Below are positions 1-9,844 of a stretch of 62,670 nt of DNA, piece by piece. The notes beneath the pieces were generated by a model. It made no database searches. It saw only the letters and a list, made by a program, of their open reading frames with translations, and was not told the DNA's origin. Every line of letters begins with the position of its first letter. Position 1 is the first letter of the stretch. Position numbers and translations under genes: made by a program. Source of the stretch: Parasitella parasitica (Eukaryota > Mucoromycota > Mucoromycetes > Mucorales > Mucoraceae); NCBI GenBank assembly GCA_025201805.1, contig MU619254.1, forward strand, positions 183,265 through 245,934, written 5' to 3'.

Positions 1-44
1 TGGATAGTTTGTGAAATCATATATTCATTTCTTGCGCAATGTAG

Positions 45-1415
45 CATTGTGAAATCTTATTGTGAAGGTCTTATTTGGGTGTTTAAATACTATTATGTCG
101 GCTGCGTATCTTGGTCATGGTATTACCCTTATCATTATGCTCCTATGGCTTCTGATTTTACTAATATCGATGAATTTGATATTCAGTTTGAAAAGAGTGC
201 ACCTTTAAGACCATTCGAACAACTTATGGGCGTATTACCAGCCGCAAGGTAAGATGCGATATTACCGCTTTGTGTCAAATTTCTCACGACTTTTACAGTA
301 AGGCGCACATCCCTAAACCTTTCCATAATTTGATGACGGAAGGCGATTCTCCTATTATCGATTTCTACCCGACACAATTCGAAGTAGACATGGATGGCAA
401 AAAATGGGAATGGCAAGGCGTTGTCAAATTGCCGTTTATCGACACCAGTCGACTTTTGGAAGCCATGGAAACCGTTTACGATCAGCTAGATGAAGAAGAG
501 GAAATACGTAACTCTGAAGGACCTAGCATTTTGTATGTTAGCGAAAACCATAAAGCCTATAATTTTATCAGCACCGTTTACACCAAAAGATCAACAAACG
601 AAAAAATGGTTCTGGATGCTCGATTGACTGACGGGCTAACTGGTGAAATTGACAAAGACAGCGAATGCATTCCTCGCAGCACATTACGCACGCCTCTGCC
701 AGATTTTGATCTACCCGACATTGCCAACGATAAATCTATCAGTGTTACATATTCACTACCTCGGTTTCCTGATGGCTTTGCCTTTTCGCCGCAGCTGCTC
801 AAAGGTTTAAAATTAGAGAATAGCTTGGGCTATGAAGATTTACAGCTGGCAACATTTGAGAAGATTGACACTCGTCAAAGGTATCAAAGCAACCGTGGTT
901 GGACAGCTCAAATAAACCATATGGAAGATTACCGTGAATAGTAAGTTGACTAAACTCTGCATGAGAATTTTTTTTTAAAATCCAATTTCCTTAGTAATAA
1001 CCAACGTAGCAGCAGAAACAGAGGTGGTGGGCGTGGTGGCTACCAACAACAAGGCTATGGCGGAGGCTATAATCATGGCTACGATGACGGATCGAGATTC
1101 CCTGGTACACAATCGTATGGTGGTAGCTATCAGTACAATCAACGAGGTTATAATTCCTATCAAAATCAGCACTCACAGCAAAGCTATGGCAACAATACTA
1201 GTTATTATGGCAATCAACAATACCACCAGAACAATAATCCAGGCGGCGGATACGGCCACCAACAACAGCAAGGCTATGGTGGTTATCAGCGCGGCAACAG
1301 CAATCAATATGGCGGAAGCAGAGGGCGTGGCGGCTACCAACAGCAAGGCTATGGTGGGAATCGTGGTGGTGGATACGGAAACAATAGAGGCCGTGGAAGC
1401 GGCGGATATTATTAG
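45..1415 (+). CDS. RAT1: 5'-3' exoribonuclease, Rat1/XRN2 type, C-terminal part (partial)
   Basis: 3' part of an XRN-family exonuclease, which degrades 5'-monophosphate RNA; Rat1/XRN2 acts in the nucleus in transcription termination and rRNA processing. Exons read 45-248, 299-940 and 995-1415, with GT..AG introns in matching phase; positions 1-44 look like the end of an upstream intron (acceptor TAG at 42-44). Visible family blocks are [24 protein letters not shown] and SPIIDFYP. The segment [11 protein letters not shown] has the WQGV of Rat1/XRN2 rather than the WEAV usual in Xrn1. The last 140 codons are an RGG/GYGG/QQGYGG tail with many Asn, Gln and Tyr, as in fungal Rat1. The catalytic N-terminus lies outside the window. 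AATAAA follows at about 1438. XRN family is certain; the Rat1 versus Xrn1 choice is moderately sure. Confidence 0.82.
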
Positions 1416-1645
1416 TTGGGCATTATTTACTTTTCCAAATAAAATTGGCTCATCAAAGATTACATGGCATGTTTGTTACATGTATGAACATAAAACTCTT
1501 TTTATTTCTAAAAGTTCAAATATAAGGCCTCCTGCTCATCTGTGTAGATCAAATGAAAACAGAGGCGTCGCTTATGTATCTCAGACAGGTGGATATATAA
1601 TGTATTGTTTTGTTTATTATCAAAATTTTGAATTAATATACAGTT

Positions 1646-4425
1646 TTATATATAAATTCTTTCTCCATACATTGATATATGAGGGGCGTGTTGCAATGAT
1701 CCAGATTGCTGTTGACCGCCTGCTGCTGATGGAGGATGAGGATGAGGATGAGGGGGGAATCTTCGGTTTCTAAATGATGGTTGATCTGTTTGTTGTTCGC
1801 AAAGTAAATTAGCACCGTTTTCCGAACTACCAGGCGGAGGCGGAGGTGGCATGCCATACGTACCTTGAGGAGGACCCCACTGATAACCACTGTACGGCTG
1901 CTGTTGCTGCTGCGTTTGTTGGTTTTGCTCATCAGCTGCAAGTGCGGCCATCATACGCGGGGATATTCTTTGAGAAGGAGGCATGTACGAAAAATACTCA
2001 TTGCTTGGCGGCGGAGGCATGTTGTTATAACCATAAGATGGAGGAGGTGGTGGAGGCCTCATTTTCATGCGCTCTCTATCCATAGGATGAGGCAACGGAG
2101 GAGGAAGACCGTTTGGATATCCAAACATAGTTGGCGGCATATTGCCCATGCTTCCTACATGAGGAGGATGGCCACGGCGAATTCTGCCACTACCACTACC
2201 TCCGCGATGCCTTGCTGTGTCTTCTAAGCCCATCTCCTGCAGTCTTGCAGTCTTCTTCTCCATCGTGCCGCTCTCTCCTTCCTTTTTTGAAGCGGAAGGT
2301 TGATCAAAGCTTTCGTATAATTCGTTTCTTGGATCCCTGTTATAGTTGTCAGAATCAGAAGATGAGCTCTTAGCACTATGCAGAGACGATTTTCTAGACC
2401 TTGTCCGAGGTATAGGATAGTGACCACCTTTGTCCTGATACATGTCTGGGTATGGTATATACGGATTTTCTTGTTCCTGCCACTGCGATTCCATGGATTT
2501 GGATCGAGGACGACGCTGTGATGAAGGCTTTTGACGAAATTTCGGTGAATCTATTATAAAAGAATCTACAAACTGATTCTGATTGCCATTCATTATTCTC
2601 ACCATATCAAATTCAGGGTTATAATCTTGCGGGTAGCCAAAGTGAGGAGGATAGTTACTAAATTCACTCATGTCTGGAAAGTATTCATTTTGAGCAGATA
2701 AGTTTTGATTAGCAGAAGGAACAGGCCGTCTACTTCTCTGCTTGTTGGCAGCTGGTTGCTGCTGTTGATTTGGGAGCGAATGATACGCGCTACTAGCATT
2801 TCCCGAGGCACCTCCTGCTGCAGAAACGTTTGATTTGATCTTTCTACTTCTTGTTGTGTTTGTTGAATTGGATGCTCTCATAATAGGCTCTCGTTTATCT
2901 GAAAGTTGCTTTTGCAGCCCATGATCCCCGCCTTTTTCTGTATGATTAGTAAACATGTTTTCAGCAATAGCCATTTCAAGTCTTTGTTTAGTCAGTTTGA
3001 TTTGCTCTAAAATCTCCTTTTCGCGCTGCTTTTGTTCAGCTACTCTTGTCAAATGGTCCTCAAGGTCTGAAACACGCTGTTGTTGCATTCGATCTACAGT
3101 GCGTTTTAAGTCCAGCAGGTCTTCGTTCAAAGCCATCTTTTTCATTTCGCTTTGCAGCATCTCTGTAAGAGAGTCCATCATAATCGTGTTGTTGCTTTGG
3201 ATAAAAGCGGAAGGCTCGGAAGAAATGGATTGTAACAAAGCGCCAGGTGGTTTGTTGCTGTTGTTATTTGCAAATCTGCTTTGGGAATGTGTAACATCGT
3301 GTCCAACAGTGGCTGACGATCCTGACGAAGAGGTTGGAGGACGACTGCCTCTCCTGGTTGTTGGGATAGCAACAGGAGTAGTGCTATTATTGCTTTCATA
3401 CTTATCAATAGGTGACAGGTTTGGGTGGTCGTCTCTTACAGTATTCGGATTCGACGATGGCAATGGAAACGCTTGAAGACCAGCGCTATTAGAAGTTGAG
3501 GACGGTTTAGGAGTATTTTGTTTGTCGTGCGCCTCTGTCATATCAACAGTGGCGGTAACAATGGTGGAAGACAAAGGCGGGGGAGCAGAGGAAGAGGTAG
3601 CTCGTTTGGGTTCATTATTACCAATATGATTCATGTCATTACCTGCGTATTTTACAGGAGAAGAAGCAGAAGAAAAAGAAGGAGATAATGCAGTATCAAG
3701 ATTTGCTTGATTCATACTTGAAACAATCGAGGAAACTGTTAGAAAAGGGGATTCTGAAGCAGAGACATACTGCTTGATCGAATCATCGCTGGTTCTTGTG
3801 AAAAATGTAGACGATTGGTAGCTCTTATTATCTTCATCTATCATTGTTTATCATCAGTTGATGCAATGTGTAGTTAGACAAAGTAGAACCTTATTAAGTT
3901 ACCTGCTTTCACTGGTCTCAATGGTAGTGGTGATGACATAACTGGCTCATTCTCATCTTCATCTTCATCTTTATCCTCGTCCTCGTCCTCGTCCTCGTCC
4001 TCATCTTCCTCTCCACTACTGCTAACACTAATGCTAATGCTACTTGAACTTTCGACAAGAGTCTTTTCATATTCATAATTGCCAAGTAAATATCTGGTAG
4101 GCGGAACACCATGCACTGGTTTCGGCATTACCAATATAGGTGGCGAGCTAATTGATCTGCTCAAGATGACAGGTTGATGCTGTATAGGATTACTTGATGG
4201 TGCTTTTACAGTTTGTGTCGTATTGTTTGTTCGCTGGCTTGATAAAGAAGAGGCCGATTTCTTCTTAGGGTAATTTTTATTTGCACCACCAATAAGTGTC
4301 GATATTTGAGATTCTGTTAAATTAGCATATTCCACTCCATTGATCATAGGAATGGGTATTTTCAAGCTTCTTGTTTTCAAATTACTTGATTTTTTCTTCT
4401 TATTAGCTCCGAAAAATTTGCGCAT
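1646..4425 (-). CDS. Large low-complexity protein of unknown function, 904 aa
   Basis: I do not recognise this gene. Two exons, 4425-3903 and 3837-1646, join in phase 1 across a 65 nt intron (GTAACT donor at 3902, TAG acceptor ending 3838). Without splicing, a downstream in-frame ATG at 3844 would give a 732-residue protein. The N-terminus is basic (MRKFFGANKKKK), followed by a Ser-rich part and an Asp/Glu run encoded at about 3950-4010. A Leu/Glu/Arg/Gln-rich predicted coiled coil lies near residues 400-470 (encoded about 2950-3160). The last 200 residues are rich in Pro, Met, Tyr, Asn and Gln with poly-Pro runs, and HPHPHP near the end. This composition suggests an unstructured scaffold or RNA-associated protein, but that is only inference. 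A 68 nt homopolymer sits directly upstream of the ATG. Confidence 0.72.
3950..4012 (-). repeat. Acidic-codon minisatellite in coding sequence
   Basis: Tandem GAC/GAG and GAT/GAA codons on the minus strand encode an Asp-Glu run interrupted by single Lys residues inside the 904-residue protein. Such runs vary in length easily; the surrounding frame stays open. Confidence 0.75.
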
Positions 4426-4428
4426 GAT

Positions 4429-4429
<1 letters not shown>

Positions 4430-4497
<68 letters not shown>
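4430..4497. repeat. 68 nt poly(A)/poly(T) homopolymer
   Basis: An uninterrupted A run on the plus strand (T on the coding strand of the gene starting at 4425). It ends only 4 nt before that ATG, so it would lie in the promoter or 5' UTR. It could be a T-rich fungal promoter element, a retroposon tail, or have its length misjudged by sequencing. Confidence 0.9.
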
Positions 4498-4501
<4 letters not shown>

Positions 4502-4559
4502 AAAAAGGGGAGTGTTACAAAATTTAATGTGTTCGAGTTGCACATTGGATGACCTTTTC

Positions 4560-6410
4560 CCAAATAAAAGCCACTGCAGCTAATAATTTTCTGTTGTACA
4601 ACAATGCATGGCTCTTAAATTTGTAACAGGAATCTTGAACAATTATAGATGATTAAGTTGCCATAAGTCATAAAAAGGCTTACGAAACATTCTAATAAAA
4701 TGATCACATATAGACTCATTTTTATTCAAGCATTATTTAATAAATGCCCCACCTCTTCTCTTTGATTTGCTTGATCTCGGCTGCCATAATTTTTGCTACC
4801 TTTACTACATTGAAACCAAATCATATTTCAGGCACTTCAGTGATCATTATGTGTGAATAAGATCATGCTTTGTTATGACTAATAAACAGTTTGTCACAAA
4901 ATTTTATTGAAGATCATCATCCATTCCAATTATACCTCAAATGCTCGAAAATAGCTCTAAACACCTGCATGCGTTTGTATTTTGAGATGGATTCTGTACC
5001 CGCAGAATACTTTGATCACCACTATTGCTACTCAGTTGTCATAGCAACCGTTCCTGGTCAAATGTTGTATAGGGAACCATCTATTTGGGCTCTGCTTACT
5101 CTAAAATCGCGATGCCAAACTGATTGATGAATGGCTTACATTCATAATATTAGCCTGTAATAAATAAGTTTTGCCATGTCTAAACCGTATTATCATATTG
5201 TTTGTTGACAATGCAATGTCAAACATGATCTAGTTATATTGCAAATTAATAGTCTGTATTACTTTCTCGTTTCTGTTGACAACTTTATCAATATCGATAT
5301 TTTCATGGATAGAAATGCTTTTATTTCATAGCGCTCCTGAATTGTCGCTATGTTTTTCAGGTTCGATTGCGGCTCTACTCAGTTTCTTTAGCAGAAATTC
5401 TGAGCAGCTGTTTGAAATCATGAAAATCAGACTTGTTTCATTGTACATGACTGATATGAAATAGCACCTTTTTTTGTGATATCATTCTATCCGTGCAGAA
5501 TATATTCTATGATCTGGTGTTTTCACTTCTCATATGAGTTTTTGCATTTATCTGGTATCTGGTTTCAGGATAGATGATTATCAAAAACGACAATTCACAT
5601 CATTTATACTGTAACAGCTTCTTCAACTAACGACGCAGAACTAACTCATGTGATTTCTTACTTGGACAAAACTGCGTTTGCAGATAACTTTTGATAGAGA
5701 CTTCGCCCAGCGCGGAAAGCAAGTTATGCTCAAATAGCGAATATCATACCTGATTTGATGGCGTATAAGACAGGCTTTGTTTTGCTATTTATCAAAGCTT
5801 GGAATATGGGTCTTTAGCAGGGAACCAAGTATTCTCTCCTCCAATTAAAGAGCTAAGCATTAACTCAGTCGTAATAGTCTGGATATGTCTTTTTGCATAA
5901 ATCAGTAGCTGACGTCTTGCAGATAGAGGATAACCTCATCAAAAGCCCTATGCGTGTAGTTTTATTATTGCTTAAAATAAGCAATACACAATCTATAAAC
6001 CATGATTTTTTTTTCCCCTGCTTAAAGGCATGATTTGCAGTCCTTAATATCTATGCAAATTACGAAACGATGGAGGCACAACCTTCAGTCAAACCTTCTT
6101 GTTTTGAGAGCCCTTTTTACAACATGTTCAGGCCTCTACCATCTCCAACCATTATGTCTTTAAAACTTGTGGGCTATGAGCTTCCTACTCCACCACCACC
6201 ACCACCACCACCCCAAACATACCATAGTGTATAAAACTACGTATCATCTTCATCAGACTTTAGTCTGATCATTTAATGGTCGTGTAAATGCCCTTGTTAA
6301 GTATATTGATAACTCGGCAAAATTGTTAACACTATCATATTCACATATTGGTTATATGAGGAAGAGTTTCTATTTTTATTGAATCTATCTGTTGTTATAT
6401 ACAAGGTTAA
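4560..6410. other. Gene-free stretch with a decayed repeat
   Basis: About 1.85 kb between two convergent or tandem genes with no ORF I can support. It is AT-rich. A diverged repeat (about 5985-6225) matches sequence at 42340-42560. A perfect 8 bp inverted repeat with a 2 nt loop lies at 6252-6269, and a CCA run (CCACC...) at about 6192-6213. Short ORFs at 4891-5127 and 5276-5464 have no recognisable product. Confidence 0.6.
5985..6225 (+). repeat. Dispersed decayed repeat, copy A
   Basis: Shares ordered blocks with 42340-42560 in the same orientation: GCTTAAAGGCA at about 6020, then ATGGAGGCACAACCTTCAG against ATGGAGACACAATCTTCAG, then ACAACAT and CCCCAAAC. By eye the similarity is roughly two thirds over about 200 bp. 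No coding potential is seen. Probably a remnant of a mobile element. Confidence 0.62.
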
Positions 6411-6414
6411 GGGT

Positions 6415-7890
6415 CTAAAGTTCACTGCTCTGAGCTCTCCCATAACGCAAGACCTCCATAGTCAATTTTGTGGGTTGAATGCCGCTGTTTTTCATGTCGT
6501 CATATACGTCTTTCACCTTTTCCCAACGACCTACTTTAGCCCACGCTCTCATCATAATGGTATAAACAACTGCATTCAGTTCCAAATTGTTATTTTTAAG
6601 CTCGGTCAGAATATGCTGGCATGATTCAGGGTCAGGAACATAGGCATGTGCGAGCATTAGTGTTGCATAGGTGACGAGTGAGGGTTGTATGTGCTTTGCG
6701 ATCATATCAGCGTAAACTTGGCTGACCATGGGTAGATTATTACGGCGAAGAAAGGCGCGCATAAACGTGGTATAGGTATATACATTGGCTCCAATAAAAA
6801 GATCATTTCTTTTGCTTTTGTCCAAGATACTGGATTTATATAAGTTGTAGTAATTTGCAATCGTATCGTTGTCTGCGTGCCCAACGATTGCGTTTAGTAG
6901 AACATTGCGAGTATGATGCGAGGCTAGTAGTATACTGGACTTTGAACGGAAAAACTCGTTGAATAGCTGGATAGTATTTTCATTGTCGTGTTGTTTTACG
7001 TGCATTCCCATCAGCGTAGTTGCTACAACTTCGTTTATCTTTACTTTCTCCTCCTGCATTGTCTTGAATACACGCCATGCCTCGTCTATTCGTCCCTCCT
7101 CACCTAAACCATGTAATATGATTGCAAATGTGTACACGTCCGATTTCAGACCTGCTTCAAGCAAATTCCCCCAAAACTTTAGAGCCGATTCCATGTTCAG
7201 TTGTCGGGCTGAGTGGTGCATCAGAATGTTGTAAGTTACGATTGTAGGCTTGACGTTCTCTTCCATCATATGGCGAAAGATTTCTTCAGCACGGTCTAAA
7301 TCAGTTTGTCGCATGTAGCCGTCAATGAGAGTAGTGTAGATATGTGCATCTGGCATGATTTTGTTTTTCATCATTCTTTTCAACCACTTGTTTGCCCGAT
7401 TCATATCAGATCTTTTGCTGAATTCATTAATGATGCAAGTGTATGTTTTGATATTTGGTTGGAGGCACTTGTTTTCCATTTCGCGAAATAGGCTGATTGC
7501 TTTATTCAGTCGGTTTTCGAGAAGCACGTTGAATATCAAGCGATTGTAATCCTTGGCTGTCATATTGTTGTCTTTCTTGTTTTTCATGGTGAATCCTTTG
7601 ACGTATGTGTTTGATCCGTTTGCATGTTTTGTCGCCAAGTAGTGGTATTTTTCTTTCTTTGTTGGCTTTTTATCTTCATTGCTGCTTGTGATTAAATTGA
7701 TATTGGTCGTGTTGGCTAGAGCTGACGTCTGTGTTGAATAGAGTCTTGGAATGCCATGCTTTGTGTGTAAAGTGTGGTTTCTAAAGGCCAGCAGGGGCTT
7801 CTTGGTATGTGTAGACACTGGCCTCGAAACAATAGCACAAAGAACATCAAAAATAACCGACCTTGACAGAAGAGAATGTCTAGAAGACAT
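6415..7890 (-). CDS. Mitochondrial pentatricopeptide-repeat (PPR) protein, 491 aa
   Basis: Single-exon PPR protein. PPR proteins bind organellar RNA in a sequence-dependent way and act in mitochondrial RNA processing, stability or translation. The first ~60 residues are rich in Ser, Arg and Thr and lack acidic residues (MSSRHSLLSRSV), as in a mitochondrial targeting sequence. From about residue 110 onward, tandem ~35-residue motifs are visible: PNIKTYTCIINEFSKR, PDAHIYTTLIDGY, PTIVTYNILMHHSAR, SDVYTFAIILHGLGEEGR and, near the end, PSLVTYATLMLAHAY and LNAVVYTIMMRAWAKVGRW. I count at least eight repeats. There is no PPR-DYW or RNase domain. The next gene downstream on the same strand is far away; upstream is Prp38, also on the minus strand. 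The exact RNA target cannot be read from sequence. Confidence 0.92.
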   Translation of the reverse strand: MSSRHSLLSRSVIFDVLCAIVSRPVSTHTKKPLLAFRNHTLHTKHGIPRLYSTQTSALANTTNINLITSSNEDKKPTKKEKYHYLATKHANGSNTYVKGFTMKNKKDNNMTAKDYNRLIFNVLLENRLNKAISLFREMENKCLQPNIKTYTCIINEFSKRSDMNRANKWLKRMMKNKIMPDAHIYTTLIDGYMRQTDLDRAEEIFRHMMEENVKPTIVTYNILMHHSARQLNMESALKFWGNLLEAGLKSDVYTFAIILHGLGEEGRIDEAWRVFKTMQEEKVKINEVVATTLMGMHVKQHDNENTIQLFNEFFRSKSSILLASHHTRNVLLNAIVGHADNDTIANYYNLYKSSILDKSKRNDLFIGANVYTYTTFMRAFLRRNNLPMVSQVYADMIAKHIQPSLVTYATLMLAHAYVPDPESCQHILTELKNNNLELNAVVYTIMMRAWAKVGRWEKVKDVYDDMKNSGIQPTKLTMEVLRYGRAQSSEL

Positions 7891-8367
7891 GCTTGTGTTT
7901 TAATACGAGAAAGAAGGCCCTTTTGACAGAAAAGAAATAGGTATGCCGCTATTCGTTCCTTTCAATAGGTACCCTGTAATGGAGAGGAGATAACGGCTCG
8001 TGGCACATGTCTGGGGGGGTTGAGCAAAAATAGTGACGAGAAATGGTCTCATGGAAACTCCGTAGATTCAAATCATGTAATTACCAAAGGCTTTGTGCCT
8101 GTTGAAGCAATCCGATAGTGATGTTCAAACAAACATTATATATATATATATGATTGTCCAATCGTTGCGTTCTTCTTTCATTGAAAACTATATGGCATAG
8201 AACTGTTGTGGATATATTCACTCATGACGGGCCCACGCCAAACGAAGGCATACTACCAAAGACCTTGTAGACAGCATTGAGATGTTGGCCTTCCACTCTA
8301 ATTGCATGCATACAACGAGAGATACCAACTTCCATACGCTTTAATTTACACTAGTGCTCATAAATTT
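7891..8367. other. Intergenic region between PPR and Prp38 genes
   Basis: 477 bp between two minus-strand genes; it must hold the PPR promoter and the Prp38 3' UTR. A short TA repeat lies at about 8138-8151. I see no gene. Confidence 0.6.
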
Positions 8368-9126
8368 TTATTCATCCAAATCATCTTCCAAAGCACTTTC
8401 CCTTGGCTCCAACTCGTCATTTTGCTCTAGCACATATCTACTGCTAATGCGTGGCAAAATGATATCGCATACACGCTCTTTTTGAAAAAGACTATCTATA
8501 AAGCTGTCCATATTTGTTAAACTATATCCATCTCCAGCACGCACACGCAGTTTCCTATAGTCATTCAGCAATGGCTCGAGATACTGATATATTTCTTTTG
8601 ATTTTCCAGTCAATCGCATGTAAAAAGCACCTAATGCACGCAAATATCTAACAAAGCGCAAGTTAGCATCGGCTTGGGAGTGGGTTGTTGTTGTTGTTGT
8701 AGTTGCTGTTGTTAATAATACTCACTTATTGTCTTCCTGTTTAATCAACTCAATAATGATATCTTTTTCTGGCTCCAATGCCAAAAGCTTCAAGGTCAAG
8801 CATAGAAATTCTGTAGGCTGATGGTTGCCATACATGCCCCCGATGTATTCAAGTTCAAAGGCTCTGTCCATAAGTGTCACAGCTGTTTGGAAGTTTTGAT
8901 TAGGTATTACAATTTACAGATTTTGAGGTGTCTTCATTACCAGATAGACCATAGCATTTCTCTTTCCAATAAAGAGAGCTTTGGATTCTTTCGCGGATGA
9001 TTTTTTCAACTAAATGTAGCGGATGGCGACCATGGATCGATGACCCTTCATGAAAATTTGGATTTTCGGCTACGTTGATGAATGTTACCGAGTGAATGCA
9101 CAAGAAAATTAGGCCAACTTACACAT
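8368..9126 (-). CDS. PRP38: Pre-mRNA-splicing factor Prp38, 189 aa
   Basis: Prp38 is a spliceosomal B-complex protein needed for activation (release of U4). Four exons were pieced together: 9126-9123 (ATG plus one base), 9069-8941, 8882-8726 and 8647-8368; lengths sum to 570 nt and all phases agree. Family blocks are visible in order: SSIHGRHPLHLVEKIIRERI, YWKEKCYGLSA, FELEYIGGMYG, TEFLCLTLKLLALEPEKDII, YLRALGAFYMRLTG, YLEPLLNDYRKLR and ERVCDIILPRISSRYVLE. The protein ends in an acidic tail (LEPRESALEDDLDE) and lacks the Arg/Ser-rich extension found in the human protein. The reading frame continues 5' of the last exon into the intron, so an automatic gene caller could start it wrongly. Prp4 kinase, encoded 6 kb away, acts at the same stage of spliceosome assembly. 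Confidence 0.95.
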
Positions 9127-9844
9127 CTCGAGGTTTTTTTTATTTTGGTAGAAGGAGCGTATAGAAAAAAATTGAAGTTTTGCTGAGCCATCACATCAAT
9201 TTCTTTATCGGACAGCCAAATATTGAGGAGAAGATGGTGCTCGTAAGCTGGCTAGCATTAGGGTTCGTTTTACATGGTGACCCGCTATCACTGCTGCCCA
9301 AAAGAGGGTTTTTCTCTTTACAATAATCCTCGCTATAATTTGCTATGAACTGGCATATAAACGGGCCAAGCTTATCATATGCATGAAATCAGAAAATGCA
9401 CAGCAATGTTGTCGGTGTAATGGGTTTGTATGGAGTCTCTAGCAATATCAGAAACATAGATTACCGGATCCAACACAACAGAAGGCGCAAAAAAAAAAAA
9501 AGATCAAGTAGAGACATTCAGCAGCTTTTTAACAAGCAAAGGTGGAAACAGAGAGAACTACGTTCCCACAAATCAGATTTGAAATATCCTTTAAACGAAA
9601 CGCCACAGTGAATGTAAGAGATTGATCCAGAGAATCGACTAGCCATTAAAGAGAAACACCACAGATGCTGCAACGCTTGCTAGCTGTATCAAAGTCCTGT
9701 CATTAACTTCTTTGCATGATGTAATTAAAGCAGCGGCAGGAAAATCGTGAGTATATTTTACAATGGCTATTTCCCCGAGTGATGTCTTTTTTTCATTTTC
9801 TTTTTCATTTTCTTTTCTTTCTACTTGTTATACAAAATAAATAA
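9127..9844. other. Divergent intergenic/promoter region (Prp38 / NPC1)
   Basis: 718 bp shared by two divergently transcribed genes. It ends in a T/C-rich tract on the NPC1 strand (about 9786-9832, repeated TTTTCATTTTC units), a common fungal core-promoter feature. An A-rich stretch at 9488-9500 is also present. No ORF is supported. Confidence 0.55.

Noticed and set aside
2955-3476. Plus-strand 173-codon ORF
   Set aside because: Antisense to the coiled-coil part of the 904-residue protein; composition is that of a reversed coding frame.
6252-6269. Perfect 8 bp hairpin as a transcription terminator
   Set aside because: Fungal polymerase II genes do not end at such hairpins; retained only as a note on the intergenic region.
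8641-8661. ORF start at 8661 as the true start of a short protein
   Set aside because: Those codons are within an intron; the branch-like GCTAAC and TTAG acceptor and the Prp38 family sequence place the exon start at 8647.
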